Source: Phycisphaerae bacterium (GTDB lineage Bacteria > Planctomycetota > Phycisphaerae > UBA1845 > UTPLA1). From it: DNA of 64,000 bases. The stretch lies in NCBI GenBank assembly GCA_019636475.1, contig JAHBXN010000003.1, positions 372,001 to 436,000 of the forward strand, in the 5' to 3' direction. The notes beneath the pieces were generated by a model that saw nothing but the letters and a program-made list of their open reading frames with translations, had not been told where the DNA came from and did no database searches. Shown piece after piece: positions 36,949 through 46,602 of this stretch. Every line of letters begins with the position of its first letter. Position 1 is the stretch's first letter. The position numbers and the translations under genes are program-made.

Positions 36949-39834
36949 TCATCGGCGAGCAGCCTGCAGCGATCTCCAGATCGTATCACGCGCGAATTCC
37001 GAGAAGTGGACGGGCATTGCAGGGCGCACGCCGAGGTCATCCCTGCGAAACTCGGGAACGGCTCCCTGCCGGGCTGAAACCCTCGCCGTTCGGGCCGTAT
37101 CGCGAAATCCACCGCCGCGAATCGCGCGATTCCCGCCCCATCCCATGCCGGATTGCCGCCGCCCGTCATAGTCCTCAAACCTTGACTCATAACTGCCGAA
37201 CGCGTCGAAAGTCCATTCCGCGACGTTGCCAAGCACATCGTGCAGCCCATAGCCGTTCGGAGGATATTGCCCGATGCGAGACACCCGACCGAGGCTCACC
37301 ACGCCGCTCGTCGTGCTGCGAGAGATGTTTCCGATTGCCGGCACGACCGCGCTTTCATCACCGGTCCACCACGGCGACCGCGTCCCGGCACGAGCGGCGA
37401 ATTCCCATTGCGCTTCGGTCGGCAGCATCAGACCGGCGTCCCACAGCACGGACTCGCATTCATTCCACGAAATCTGTTCCGCCGGCCGGGGCGACCCGCC
37501 AACGGAGTCCGCATCCGAGACCATCGAACGCGAGTCAGCCGCCAACAGTAACGAGCGGTGCACGCTCGTCAGTCTGACCCACTGATCCACCGTCACCTCG
37601 TACTTCGAAATGAAATATGGCAGTAATCGAACGGTCTGCACGGGTGACTCATTCGCTTCAGCCATCGGGTCCCCAGATACCGAACCACCGAAGTGCGATG
37701 CGCCAGGTTCGTTTACCTCGGCTCCCGATCGACTCGCTCCCATTTCGAACTCGCCCCCGGGGATCAACACGAGAACAATCCCCGAATCCGGAGTGATCTG
37801 CAGACAGCCGTCCGGATTGCGAATCGGAATCTCGCCGGAGTAAAGGTGGCAAAACTCCCAAAGCCCGCTGCGCGGGTCGCGGCCGATCGGAACCAGCCCG
37901 ATCTGAGTATCGAACCATGATCGATCGGCTCCGTCGAACGCCTCGGTAATCCTGGCATACTGCGGACATTCCGTCGGATTCGTGATGGATCGAATCGCCT
38001 CCTGCCAGTCGTCCCAATGTGCGCCAAGTGTCAATTCTTCGGCACACGCGGCGAATTCGTAGCGTTTCCTGACCAGCGTCGCCACGCCGATTGTGGGATT
38101 GAAGAATTCCTCGAGGCCGCTCTCCAGCAGGATCAGCGCGTCATGCTGCAACTGGTCCGCCATGTCTCGGAAAACGCAGACATGGCCGGTCGAAACCAGC
38201 TTCGACAACCGCGCCTCTTGTCGTTCGAGATCCGCGACGCGATCGCGAAGCGCACTGAGGGCGTCATTGCTGTCCGAATCGGACGCGGCCCGCCCCCCGG
38301 CCCGATCCACCAATTGAATCGCTCTCAGTTGTTCCTGCGCCGCGAATAGCTCACTTCGAAGTTCTCGCAACTCGCGGACATGCCGAAGAACAATGCGGTC
38401 GTAGTCCCGTTTCAGGTTGACGGACTCGGTGCGGTCATGAAGTCGTCGAAGTGCGATGCGGCACTTCTCCAGGAGCGTCTCATTTGTTCCGTCCGCCGAC
38501 AGGGAACCGGACCCGCCGGACCTGGAATCGCGCTCGCCACGGCGGGCGGCGGATGAATCCGTCGGCCGCTGGCTATTGACGGAAATATAGAACCAGTTCG
38601 CGGGCGCAAGCGGCGCGGCTCGTGCCAGCCATCCCGACATCTTCGAGGCATTCTCCGGAATCGGCGGGCCGAGGTTTCCCGCCTCGGACGCCAATGACTC
38701 GAGCTGGCCCGCGCCGGCCAGCATGCGAATTTCCTCCACGCGTTGATAGTATTGTCGAAAACCCCATACCGCGGCGATCAATGCGACAAGCAGGATCGTG
38801 AAGACTGTCACCACTGACGCCACCAGCGCTCGATTTCGCCGCGTGAACTTCGCAATCCGGTAGAGCGCTCCGGGCGCACGCGCCCGAATCGGTTCGTTGT
38901 TCAGAAAACGCCGAATGTCCGCGGCAAATTCGGCGCAGGACTGGTATCGCCGTGCTCGATCCTTCTCAAGCGCTTTATGTATGATCGTTTCGATATCGCC
39001 GCGAAACTGGCGATTGACCAGACTCAGCCGCGTTGGTTCCTCTTCAACAATCGCTCGAAAGGCATCCGGAATGGAGCGTCGCGACAAATCGATCGGATCG
39101 CGCCCGGTCAGCATGCGATAGCCCAGCACCCCCAGGGCGTACACGTCCGATCGGGCGTCGAGCGATTCGATATTGCCGCGCACCTGCTCCGGGCTCATGT
39201 AGGCCGGCGTGCCGACCCACTTTCGGGCATCCGTTCGCATCGTCACCGCGGCAAGGTCCGAATCCGTGACCCGGGCAACGCCAAAGTCCAGCACTTTCGG
39301 CTGTCCGGTCGAATCGACGAGGATGTTGCTCGGCTTCAGATCGCGATGAATCACGTTGTTGAGATGGGCGTGCTCGACGCCGTCGCAGACTTTTGCAAGC
39401 AGTTCCAGCCGTGCATCAGGCGTCAGGACGTTCTCAACGCAGAAATCGGTCAGCGGTAGGCCGTCGACCAGTTCCATCGCGAAGAAAGGCTGCATGCCGG
39501 AATTGATCTCGGCGATGCCCGCTTCATAGATATGAGCGATGGCGATGTGATGAAGACGCCCGAGAACGAGCGCCTCCTTCTCGAATCGGCGCACCATGTC
39601 GGAGCTGATCAGACCCGACCGCAAAACCTTGAGCGCAACGATGCGCTGGGTGAGCGGCTGCTCCGCCTCGTAAACGAAACCCATGCCGCCGCGCCCCAGC
39701 TCACGAAGAATTCGGTATTCGCCGATGCGCTCGGGGGTCTTGACTGTGCGCGCATCGGCCGCCTCAACCTGCAGACGCGCCGCATCAATGAGAAGGTCGT
39801 CTGGATTGTTTGAGGGAACGTGCGGAGCCATCAT
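36949..39834 (-). CDS. Ser/Thr protein kinase with membrane span and FGE-sulfatase-like sensor
   Basis: 961 residues. Kinase domain (about 40-310): GRGGMGFVYEAEQ, VALKVL, catalytic loop VIHRDLKPSNIL, DFG. A membrane segment lies near 330-353, then a coiled and disordered region, and a C-terminal formylglycine-enzyme-like domain (about 680-950: VLIPGGEFEMGAS, LPTEAQWEFAARAGT, GNVAEWTFDAF). The domain lacks the reactive cysteine pair of true FGE, so it is probably a binding domain. Kinases of this shape are typical of planctomycetes. It lies just downstream of an ECF sigma gene, which likely controls or is controlled by it. The start lacks a good ribosome site. Confidence 0.92.
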   Translation of the reverse strand: MMAPHVPSNNPDDLLIDAARLQVEAADARTVKTPERIGEYRILRELGRGGMGFVYEAEQPLTQRIVALKVLRSGLISSDMVRRFEKEALVLGRLHHIAIAHIYEAGIAEINSGMQPFFAMELVDGLPLTDFCVENVLTPDARLELLAKVCDGVEHAHLNNVIHRDLKPSNILVDSTGQPKVLDFGVARVTDSDLAAVTMRTDARKWVGTPAYMSPEQVRGNIESLDARSDVYALGVLGYRMLTGRDPIDLSRRSIPDAFRAIVEEEPTRLSLVNRQFRGDIETIIHKALEKDRARRYQSCAEFAADIRRFLNNEPIRARAPGALYRIAKFTRRNRALVASVVTVFTILLVALIAAVWGFRQYYQRVEEIRMLAGAGQLESLASEAGNLGPPIPENASKMSGWLARAAPLAPANWFYISVNSQRPTDSSAARRGERDSRSGGSGSLSADGTNETLLEKCRIALRRLHDRTESVNLKRDYDRIVLRHVRELRELRSELFAAQEQLRAIQLVDRAGGRAASDSDSNDALSALRDRVADLERQEARLSKLVSTGHVCVFRDMADQLQHDALILLESGLEEFFNPTIGVATLVRKRYEFAACAEELTLGAHWDDWQEAIRSITNPTECPQYARITEAFDGADRSWFDTQIGLVPIGRDPRSGLWEFCHLYSGEIPIRNPDGCLQITPDSGIVLVLIPGGEFEMGASRSGAEVNEPGASHFGGSVSGDPMAEANESPVQTVRLLPYFISKYEVTVDQWVRLTSVHRSLLLAADSRSMVSDADSVGGSPRPAEQISWNECESVLWDAGLMLPTEAQWEFAARAGTRSPWWTGDESAVVPAIGNISRSTTSGVVSLGRVSRIGQYPPNGYGLHDVLGNVAEWTFDAFGSYESRFEDYDGRRQSGMGWGGNRAIRGGGFRDTARTARVSARQGAVPEFRRDDLGVRPAMPVHFSEFARDTIWRSLQAARR

Positions 39835-39896
39835 TAAACACGTGCGGGATTATTTGTTTCCTTTCACCGCAGGAAGGGGCGATCCGGCGGCGGACG

Positions 39897-40532
39897 TCAT
39901 CGATAGTACATGATTCGCGAATCCGAACCGAGACGTTCCCGCAATCGACTGACTGCCCGAATTCGCATCAAGTGGACTGCGCCCGGCGACTTGTTCATTC
40001 GGGTCGCGACTTCGGACACGCCCAGACCCTCCAGAAAAATCCAACGAATGATGTTGGACCAATCCGCCGGCAATGCGTTGATTTCGGCTTCAAGTATGTC
40101 GCGAAGCTCTTTGCCCATCGCGTGCCATGACGGCGACGCCATGCCGCCGGTCAGCAGATCATTAAGCCACGCAAGGTCGCCATCGGTGTCGGATGTGGAC
40201 ACCCGGTCGCCGGGCTGTGGCCGTTTGTCCCGCTCCAGCGATTGAATCGCATCGCGCAGGTTGTTTTCAGCGATTCGCCGCAGCCAGCTTCGAAAAGATC
40301 GGGAATCCCCTTTGAAATGAGAAATCTGCAGAAAAGCCTCCATGTAGGTGACCTGCATCACATCGTTCGGTTCGAGGACCGACTGCCACTTCGGGTTGAT
40401 CTCCAGATGCTCCCGAATGGCCGGACCGTGGCGCCGCAGCAATTGCGCGATGGCGTCGCGATCGTCAGCCCGAGCGCGGAGCAATAGTTGTTCGTCGGAG
40501 GACTCAAACTCGCCGCCGGGCGACGTGGACAT
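39897..40532 (-). CDS. ECF-type sigma-70 factor
   Basis: 211 residues. Region 2 (about 28-98: DAIAQLLRRHGPAIREHL, NDVMQVTYMEAFLQI) and region 4 (about 150-205: LPADWSNIIRWIFLEGLGVSEVATRM) are present. An unusually long linker with DTDGDLAW lies between them. It lies 62 bases before the kinase-FGE gene on the same strand. Planctomycetal ECF sigma factors are often controlled by such kinases. Its target promoters are unknown. Confidence 0.88.
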   Translation of the reverse strand: MSTSPGGEFESSDEQLLLRARADDRDAIAQLLRRHGPAIREHLEINPKWQSVLEPNDVMQVTYMEAFLQISHFKGDSRSFRSWLRRIAENNLRDAIQSLERDKRPQPGDRVSTSDTDGDLAWLNDLLTGGMASPSWHAMGKELRDILEAEINALPADWSNIIRWIFLEGLGVSEVATRMNKSPGAVHLMRIRAVSRLRERLGSDSRIMYYR

Positions 40533-40784
40533 GCTTGACGACCGCCTTGTGAATCGATCAACGCTGGAATCCGTCCGCTCGATGCGCCGCGGCTCGCAGA
40601 CATCCCCTGCAAGCCGCTCCGCGCAGCGCCCGGAAGCTCCGCGCCTCGTTCACATTGTATCATCGAACCAAACGTGTGAACGCGAATTCCGCCGTGGCCT
40701 GGATAAAGGTCATCTCCGGCGGGCACGAGTGAATTCGCCGTCTGCCGGTTCGCGCCCCGGGAACAGCGGCGAAATCGGCAGGAT

Positions 40785-42464
40785 TCACTCTCGCTCGGCC
40801 CGGATAAGCAGGACATCCTGAACCGGCTGTTCTCCGTTCAGCGGGACGGCCGCGATGTCATCAACGACATCCATGCCTTCGATAACCCGGGCAAAGACGG
40901 TGAATCCGCCGTTCTGGTTGTCGAGGTTCTGGGAATTGTCTTTCAGATTGACGAAGAACTCGGATGTGGCCGAATTGGGATCGCCGCCAACTTTGGCCAT
41001 GGCGACCGTGGCTCGCAGGTTGCTGCGCGTCGGGCTGAATTCATTGACGATCGGTGGCCGTCGGCCTTCGGGTCGTACCAGACCCGGAAGAAATCCACCA
41101 CCCTGCACGACAAAATCAGGCACAACACGATGGAAAATCGTGCCGTCATAAAAGCCGTCAGTGACATACTGGAGAAAATTGCTGGTGGTAACAGGCGCAT
41201 CATCCACCAATTCGAAGACAATGTCACCCAGCGACGTGGTCAAGCGGACAAGATTTGCCGTGACAACCCGGAATTCACCACTAAGAGAAGCCGTTCCGGT
41301 ATCCGGATTCTCCACGATCACGTCATAATCACCCAGCGTGGCTCGGCTGAGATCAAAATCGACGGTCAACTGCTGGGATGAATCGCGGGTGACGTTGGTC
41401 GCGTCGATCCGAGTCGCGCCGCGCTGAAGCCGCGCCGTGGCTCCCTCGGCAAAATTCGCGCCCATCAATCGCAATCCATTCAAGTTCGTGCCCACTTCGC
41501 CGTATCGCTCTGAAATGGACGTCAATGCGATTTCATCGGAGGTGACCACGACCTGCACGAACACGAAATCCGACTGCCCCTGATCGTCGAAGACATCGAG
41601 GCGAACGAAGTACTCACCCGGTGCGGCAAACGTGTGCGAAACCTGGAGGCCGCCATCGGGTGATTTCACCCCGTCGCCAAAATCCCAATCGTATCGAACG
41701 ATCTCGCCGTCGGGGTCGGTGCTCCGCGAGGCGTTGAACCGCACGAGAAGCGGGTTCACATCGTCGATTTCGAACCGGAATCGGGCCTCAGGCACGCCGT
41801 TAAGGAAAAGCGTCCGCTCCGTGAATGCCCTGCCGCCGCGATCGTCCTTGACTGTCAGCCGCACCGTGTACAGTCCGGCGCGTTCAAACGCATACTCGAC
41901 ATCTGAACCAATCGCCTGACCACCATCGCCAAAATCCCAGCGATATTCAACTATCGAGCCGTCAGGATCGCGGCTCCGCGAGGCGTCGAATCTGCGCGTG
42001 ATGCCGAGAGCGGGCTCTGCCGGTGTGACCTCCTGGACCGAAAATGTCGGAACCGGCAACTGATTCGGGCTTAAAACCGTTACGGGCAATGCGCCCGTTG
42101 CGATCAACTCGGCCGGACGTTGACCGATGACGTCTGCCAGAGAGTACAGCCGTACCGTGACCGTGAAGGTGCCGCTGGCCGAATAGACGTGCGAAATTCG
42201 CTTCCCGCGCTCACGGTCAAGCCCGCGCTTGGCGGAGCCGTCGCCGAACTCCCAACTGATCTCGAAGGCATCCGGATAGGAGCGCAAATCGACTTCAAAC
42301 GTGCGTTCCGCGGCATCTTCGCGCGGCGAGGATGCAATGATGGCCGGCGGCCCGCGCAGCGCATCGATCAACCGCAGGTTCGCACTGGAGTCGCAGGTTC
42401 CGCCCGTCATTCCAAGCGAACCCGTCGCGCAAGTCAGCAAGAAAAGCCAATGAAAACGCTTCAT
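40785..42464 (-). CDS. Secreted PKD-repeat / IPT / cyclophilin fusion protein
   Basis: 559 residues from ATG 42464 (GGAGGGG about 10 bases upstream); the longer frame is rejected because it lacks a signal. A signal peptide and lipobox-like GTC are followed by three PKD domains (SWEFGDGS, YRWDFGDGG, YDWDFGDGV), an IPT/TIG-like region (about 320-400), and a C-terminal cyclophilin domain (LTTSLGDIVFELVDDAP, FYDGTIFHRVVPDFVVQGG). Peptidyl-prolyl isomerase activity is likely, with the FHR arginine seen. It would help fold exported proteins at the surface. The combination is unusual. Confidence 0.85.
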   Translation of the reverse strand: MKRFHWLFLLTCATGSLGMTGGTCDSSANLRLIDALRGPPAIIASSPREDAAERTFEVDLRSYPDAFEISWEFGDGSAKRGLDRERGKRISHVYSASGTFTVTVRLYSLADVIGQRPAELIATGALPVTVLSPNQLPVPTFSVQEVTPAEPALGITRRFDASRSRDPDGSIVEYRWDFGDGGQAIGSDVEYAFERAGLYTVRLTVKDDRGGRAFTERTLFLNGVPEARFRFEIDDVNPLLVRFNASRSTDPDGEIVRYDWDFGDGVKSPDGGLQVSHTFAAPGEYFVRLDVFDDQGQSDFVFVQVVVTSDEIALTSISERYGEVGTNLNGLRLMGANFAEGATARLQRGATRIDATNVTRDSSQQLTVDFDLSRATLGDYDVIVENPDTGTASLSGEFRVVTANLVRLTTSLGDIVFELVDDAPVTTSNFLQYVTDGFYDGTIFHRVVPDFVVQGGGFLPGLVRPEGRRPPIVNEFSPTRSNLRATVAMAKVGGDPNSATSEFFVNLKDNSQNLDNQNGGFTVFARVIEGMDVVDDIAAVPLNGEQPVQDVLLIRAERE

Positions 42465-42813
42465 GACGAAGGTACCCCTCCACCGCCCCGTGCATTGCAA
42501 AATGGCTGGTCGCCGCAACTTGACGGCCCCCACCGCCCAGCGTGTCGAGCCGCAGCCCTTCCGATCATACGCCGACGTCATCGCGCTTTCAGCATTTCTT
42601 GCCGATAACCGGGAAAAGACTGCCGCTTCCGGCCAATGGGGGCGCGACAATCATTTTTCAGGCGGACTGGGCGGGACATCATCACGGAAGTTCGCAGCAG
42701 ACTCGGGCTGAAATGACGGCATGCTCCGATAACCGATGGGCTGTACGGAATCACATGGACTCGTCGGACCGGGGTCTCAAGCGGCCCGATATTCGTGCCG
42801 ATAGAAATGACCG
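42465..42813. other. Intergenic stretch upstream of two + strand hairpins
   Basis: About 350 bases divergent from the cyclophilin gene. I could not find a convincing promoter, gene or repeat in it. Confidence 0.4.
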
Positions 42814-42894
42814 AGGCTGTGGGTCTTCCGCCGATTGGCGGGACAGCCTGGCTTGGAGGGTCCGAGTAACGGCGAGCTCGGACCCTCTTTTTTT
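42814..42894 (+). terminator. Hairpin plus strong intrinsic terminator on the + strand
   Basis: AGGCTGT (42814-42820) pairs with ACAGCCT (42843-42849) around an inner CCGCC/GGCGG helix. Seven bases on, 42856-42866 pairs perfectly with 42877-42887 (11 bp), followed by seven T. No + strand gene precedes it, since the upstream gene points away, so it may end a small unannotated RNA or stop read-through into the PilZ genes. Confidence 0.7.
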
Positions 42895-43002
42895 ATGCGC
42901 GTGATTCCGGCCGATGAATGCCACAAATATGGCACATTTGCCGGTCTCTTACCTGGCGAATAGACGGCCAAGCCACATCAAGTTGGGCAGTGGATGCCGC
43001 GA

Positions 43003-43761
43003 CTACCGCATCGCGCGAACACGTGCGACGAAGTCGGAGAGCTGCTGGATCGTCGCGCGGCCCGGCAATTCGTGCTCGATTCCCGCAAAATGGAAACCCA
43101 GGCCAAGCCGACGCTGCCCGTCCATCACACAATGCCGGTACATGCCGTCCAGCAACAGCGATTCGCCCGGACGTGTCGTGATTTCCACTCCGACGACTTC
43201 GCCTGAAGACAACCGTGGATTCTGATCGGCGCGTGTCTCAATCAGCACGCCGCCCATCGAAATGTTGGCGACCCGCCCCGAACAAACCGGCCACGCCACA
43301 GCGCCTTCCGTCGGTACGCCGCCCTCCCAGATCTTGGCGGCGACAAATGTGTTCTCAGGGACGATCACGCGCTGATAGGCGCGGCGTTGAATGGCCCGGA
43401 CCTGACTGGGCAGTCTCAGAACGACGCCGACGTTCGTTCGACCGTCCGCGTTCTTCTCAGGCTGCGCGGTGACGACATGAGTGAGAAACAGGCACTTCTT
43501 GTGGCCGCGCCGAAATGAGACGCCGACCTGCTCACCCGTCCCGGGAAATCGGTTTTCACCAGATTCAGGGGCATCCTCTTCAATCACAACCTGGATTATT
43601 CCGTTGCCGGCGTCAAATCGACGAAAAACCGACCGCAGACTTACCCAACGGCCTTCCATCGCAAATGAGATATTCGCCTCAACCTGCTTCTCGACGGCCC
43701 AATTCAGAACGGCCGTCTGCGAGTCGGATTCGACTGGAGCTGTCACATGGGTCATGTTCAT
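43003..43761 (-). CDS. PilZ-domain c-di-GMP receptor, YcgR-like
   Basis: 252 residues: an N-terminal PilZN-like beta domain (about 15-120) and a PilZ domain (about 125-245) with the c-di-GMP motifs RRAYQR and NISMGG. It overlaps the gene before it by ATGA, so two PilZ proteins are made from one message. Probably a cytosolic c-di-GMP effector; the target (pilus, flagellum or synthase) cannot be read here, but a pilT gene is in the window. Confidence 0.85.
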   Translation of the reverse strand: MNMTHVTAPVESDSQTAVLNWAVEKQVEANISFAMEGRWVSLRSVFRRFDAGNGIIQVVIEEDAPESGENRFPGTGEQVGVSFRRGHKKCLFLTHVVTAQPEKNADGRTNVGVVLRLPSQVRAIQRRAYQRVIVPENTFVAAKIWEGGVPTEGAVAWPVCSGRVANISMGGVLIETRADQNPRLSSGEVVGVEITTRPGESLLLDGMYRHCVMDGQRRLGLGFHFAGIEHELPGRATIQQLSDFVARVRAMR

Positions 43762-44462
43762 GCCTTTGCAATGAATTCGGCCGTACCAATTCCGTCGGCA
43801 CCGAGTGCCCGACGCAGGTTCGCGATCTTTCGCGCGTCCTTCTCGCTACAGACAAACTGGAGTCCCAGTAAGGTGCATCCTTCACTACCCGGCATCATGT
43901 TCGAAACCGTGGCCGGAAGTTCGATGCGATCAATGCCGGGAAGTTCGAAGGATGTCATCAAACGCTCATGGCGATCAACGTTCATCGCCACCGCATCTTC
44001 GACCCGACAGGCGATCCCATCGGCGCTGATGTTAAGCAGTGCCGCCTGATACTGGTGCGTCCGGCCGTTGCGCGTCCATGACAACGACACCTTGGAGGAC
44101 GGAGCCAGGCTCGCGCGGAAGAATCGTCTGCGTTCCATTACGACCAGTTCGCACGGTCGCTCAAAAGCCAGCGTTTGTGTTTCGCCCCAACGAGGCGAGC
44201 TCGTGATTCGTGTGCGAAACATGAATCGCCGCTCACCATAGATCTGGCCGTCGCAATGCGTGTCGATGACTCGGCGGAGATCAATCGCCGGTCGTCCGGT
44301 CACTTTCATCAGAATGGCCTGAGAGTCCCCGGCGATGACGAAACCGTTGATTGTTGCTCCGCGAAACTCCGGGGACTCGAGAATAACCGGAACCTGCTGC
44401 CGGACAGCCGATTCGAGTGCCTGAGCCGTGGCATCCTGATCAAGTTTGATGGCGTGACGCAT
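43758..44462 (-). CDS. PilZ-domain protein
   Basis: 234 residues from ATG 44462 with GGGAG eight bases upstream (the longer GTG start at 44480 lacks a site). PilZN-like domain about 15-105, PilZ domain with ERRRFFR (arginine motif) and NISADGIAC. The second motif has Ala-Asp-Gly in place of the usual Ser-x-Gly-Gly, so binding may be weaker. Coupled by ATGA to the second PilZ gene. Confidence 0.82.
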   Translation of the reverse strand: MRHAIKLDQDATAQALESAVRQQVPVILESPEFRGATINGFVIAGDSQAILMKVTGRPAIDLRRVIDTHCDGQIYGERRFMFRTRITSSPRWGETQTLAFERPCELVVMERRRFFRASLAPSSKVSLSWTRNGRTHQYQAALLNISADGIACRVEDAVAMNVDRHERLMTSFELPGIDRIELPATVSNMMPGSEGCTLLGLQFVCSEKDARKIANLRRALGADGIGTAEFIAKA

Positions 44463-44590
44463 CGAAGCGCTCCCGATCACCGCATCGGCGCGTGCGATCG
44501 CAATACAGGACAGCGGACCTTCCGCCCGGTGGAACCGCGAGCGTGGCCTTACATGAACTGTATGAAATCTCGGAGATTACGAGAGATTAC

Positions 44591-45937
44591 TTAAGATACG
44601 ACCCGCCCGCCCAGATTCACGACACGCGGAATCTCCTGCGTGGGAAGTCGCACGTCGAGCAGCATCATCTCATCGCTATAGGACGTGTGCAGAATGTGAC
44701 CGTACTGGCTTACATAGGCCAGTAATCGACCGTTTGAACTGGAAGTCTCGATTTGAACTCGTGCGTATCGATGCCGCATGAGTTCGATAACACGCTCGGA
44801 CAACCGGGGAATTCCCTGTCCAGTCTGCGCGGATATCTCGATCGCATCATCAAGCTCATTGCGGAGCAGATGGATCGACGAATCGTCTTGGAGCGCGTCG
44901 ACCTTGTTGAGTACGTTGATTCTCGGAATATCGGAGCATCCAAGCTCCACCAGAACATGTTCAACCGCTCTGACCTGCCCTGCGGCGTCATGACTCGATG
45001 CGTCGATCACGTGCAGCAACAGATCAGAGTGAATTGCCTCCTCAAGCGTGGCCCGAAAGCTCGCCACGAGATGGTGTGGCAAATTCCGCACAAATCCCAC
45101 CGTATCGGAAAGCAGCGAACTTTGCCCGCCGCCGAGGTCCCACCGACGGGTTTTTGTATCGAGAGTGGCGAACAGTTTGTCCTCGACGAGGGTATTCGCC
45201 CCCGTCAACGCATTCATCAGCGTGCTCTTGCCCGCGTTGGTGTAGCCGACAAGGCTGACCGTGAAATGGTCGCTTCGTGACCGAACCTCGCGCAGCTTGC
45301 GATTGTCGATCTGCTGAAGCTGCTCCCGCAGAAAGGTCACGCGCTTCTGGACAAGGCGACGGTCAATTTCGATCTGACGCTCACCAGGGCCGCGCGTACC
45401 GATTCCCCCGACCGCGCCGGCTCCCTGACCACCGCCGGCTCCTGCGATTCGCTCGAGGTGAGTCCACATGCCGCGCAGCCGCGGCGCGGTATACTCCAAC
45501 TGGGCCAACTCAACCTGAAGCCTGGCGGCATGGGTGCGGGCCCGGCTGGCGAAAATATCGAGTATCAACTCAGTCCGATCGATGACCCGTCTCTTGGCAA
45601 TTTTCTCAATCTCGCGGATTTGAGACGGAGCCAGGTCATTATCAAAGATGATGATATCGGCCGACTTGTCCGCAGCGTACAACGCCAGTTCCGCTGCCTT
45701 GCCGCTCCCGATGCATGTAGCGGGGCAGACGGTTGGCCGGCGCTGAACCATTCGACCGACAATCTCAGCGCCGGCGGCCGAGGCCAGGGCGGCAAGTTCA
45801 GACAGCGGATCGTATCGCGTCACGCCTCGATCTTGATCGGGAAGAATCAGTCCGACGAGTACGGCTTTTTCCGCAGCGACGCCGTTAGAGATACGTTTTA
45901 CTTCTTTCAAGTGGCTCCTTGTCGATTCGGAACGCAC
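44591..45937 (-). CDS. hflX: GTPase HflX
   Basis: 448 residues. N-terminal HflX domain with CIGSGKAAELA, the glycine-rich linker GAGGGQGAGAVGGIGTRGPGE, and the GTPase core: G1 GYTNAGKST, G3 DTVGF, G4 NKVD. It binds the 50S subunit and splits stalled ribosomes in other bacteria. The GTG at 45937 has no ribosome site; TTG at 45910 has AAGGAG four bases upstream and may be the real start. The usual upstream hfq is absent. Confidence 0.93.
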   Translation of the reverse strand: MRSESTRSHLKEVKRISNGVAAEKAVLVGLILPDQDRGVTRYDPLSELAALASAAGAEIVGRMVQRRPTVCPATCIGSGKAAELALYAADKSADIIIFDNDLAPSQIREIEKIAKRRVIDRTELILDIFASRARTHAARLQVELAQLEYTAPRLRGMWTHLERIAGAGGGQGAGAVGGIGTRGPGERQIEIDRRLVQKRVTFLREQLQQIDNRKLREVRSRSDHFTVSLVGYTNAGKSTLMNALTGANTLVEDKLFATLDTKTRRWDLGGGQSSLLSDTVGFVRNLPHHLVASFRATLEEAIHSDLLLHVIDASSHDAAGQVRAVEHVLVELGCSDIPRINVLNKVDALQDDSSIHLLRNELDDAIEISAQTGQGIPRLSERVIELMRHRYARVQIETSSSNGRLLAYVSQYGHILHTSYSDEMMLLDVRLPTQEIPRVVNLGGRVVS

Positions 45938-46602
45938 TGCTCGTTTCTTATCCCGCTCACAGAACGCAGCAGAACGGCGGTGGCCGAACCTATCATTCTA
46001 GAAATCATTTGAAGCGACGGTCAAATTCTGTTTGCCACCGCAGTATGTCGCCCCCGCGGAGGAATCGAGCGATGCGGACGGATTCGACTTAATTTCCAAC
46101 CGAATGATGCCGACTAGATTCCCGACGGACTTCGAAATCGAAGTATACCACAAGGCGGCCCCCATTCGGAAGATCGATCATGCTTGAGTTTCACGCAGCC
46201 AGCGATCGGGCAGCTCGATTTGCAATTGAAACCGGCAACATGCCGAACCTGTTCGTCATACACGCGCTTCAGCGATGCGAAGGCTACGAACCGTGCTTCG
46301 GTCGATCAGAGAGCCTCTGCCCTCGATCGCACTGTCGATGGTTCAGCAGTTGCATGTCACTGACCCAGTTCGATCCGGACGCGCGGTCCCGGCGGCTTCC
46401 GAACAATCTGATTTCCGAACCGGAGGAACGATCAGTTCCCCTCAGCGTTCTCGGACTGCCCCACCCGGCATACTCCGGTCGACCGCGGCCCGCGATCCCC
46501 GGCGCGACCCGATCGCCGACGGCGGATGCCGAGGAATCGAAACCTTCCGTTCGCCGACCGCCGACGAGAGGGCTCCCGAATCGTCGCTCCGTACCACGCA
46601 AA
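45938..46602. other. Intergenic stretch between rlmN-like gene and hflX
   Basis: 665 bases. Overlapping open frames on both strands have biased Arg/Pro/Ser/Gly composition and no ribosome site, so I do not call a gene. No T-tailed hairpin seen. Confidence 0.5.

Noticed and set aside
36949-37900. Active formylglycine-generating enzyme
   Set aside because: The reactive cysteine pair is not present in the matching segment (AVPEFRRDDLGVRPAM); more likely a binding domain.
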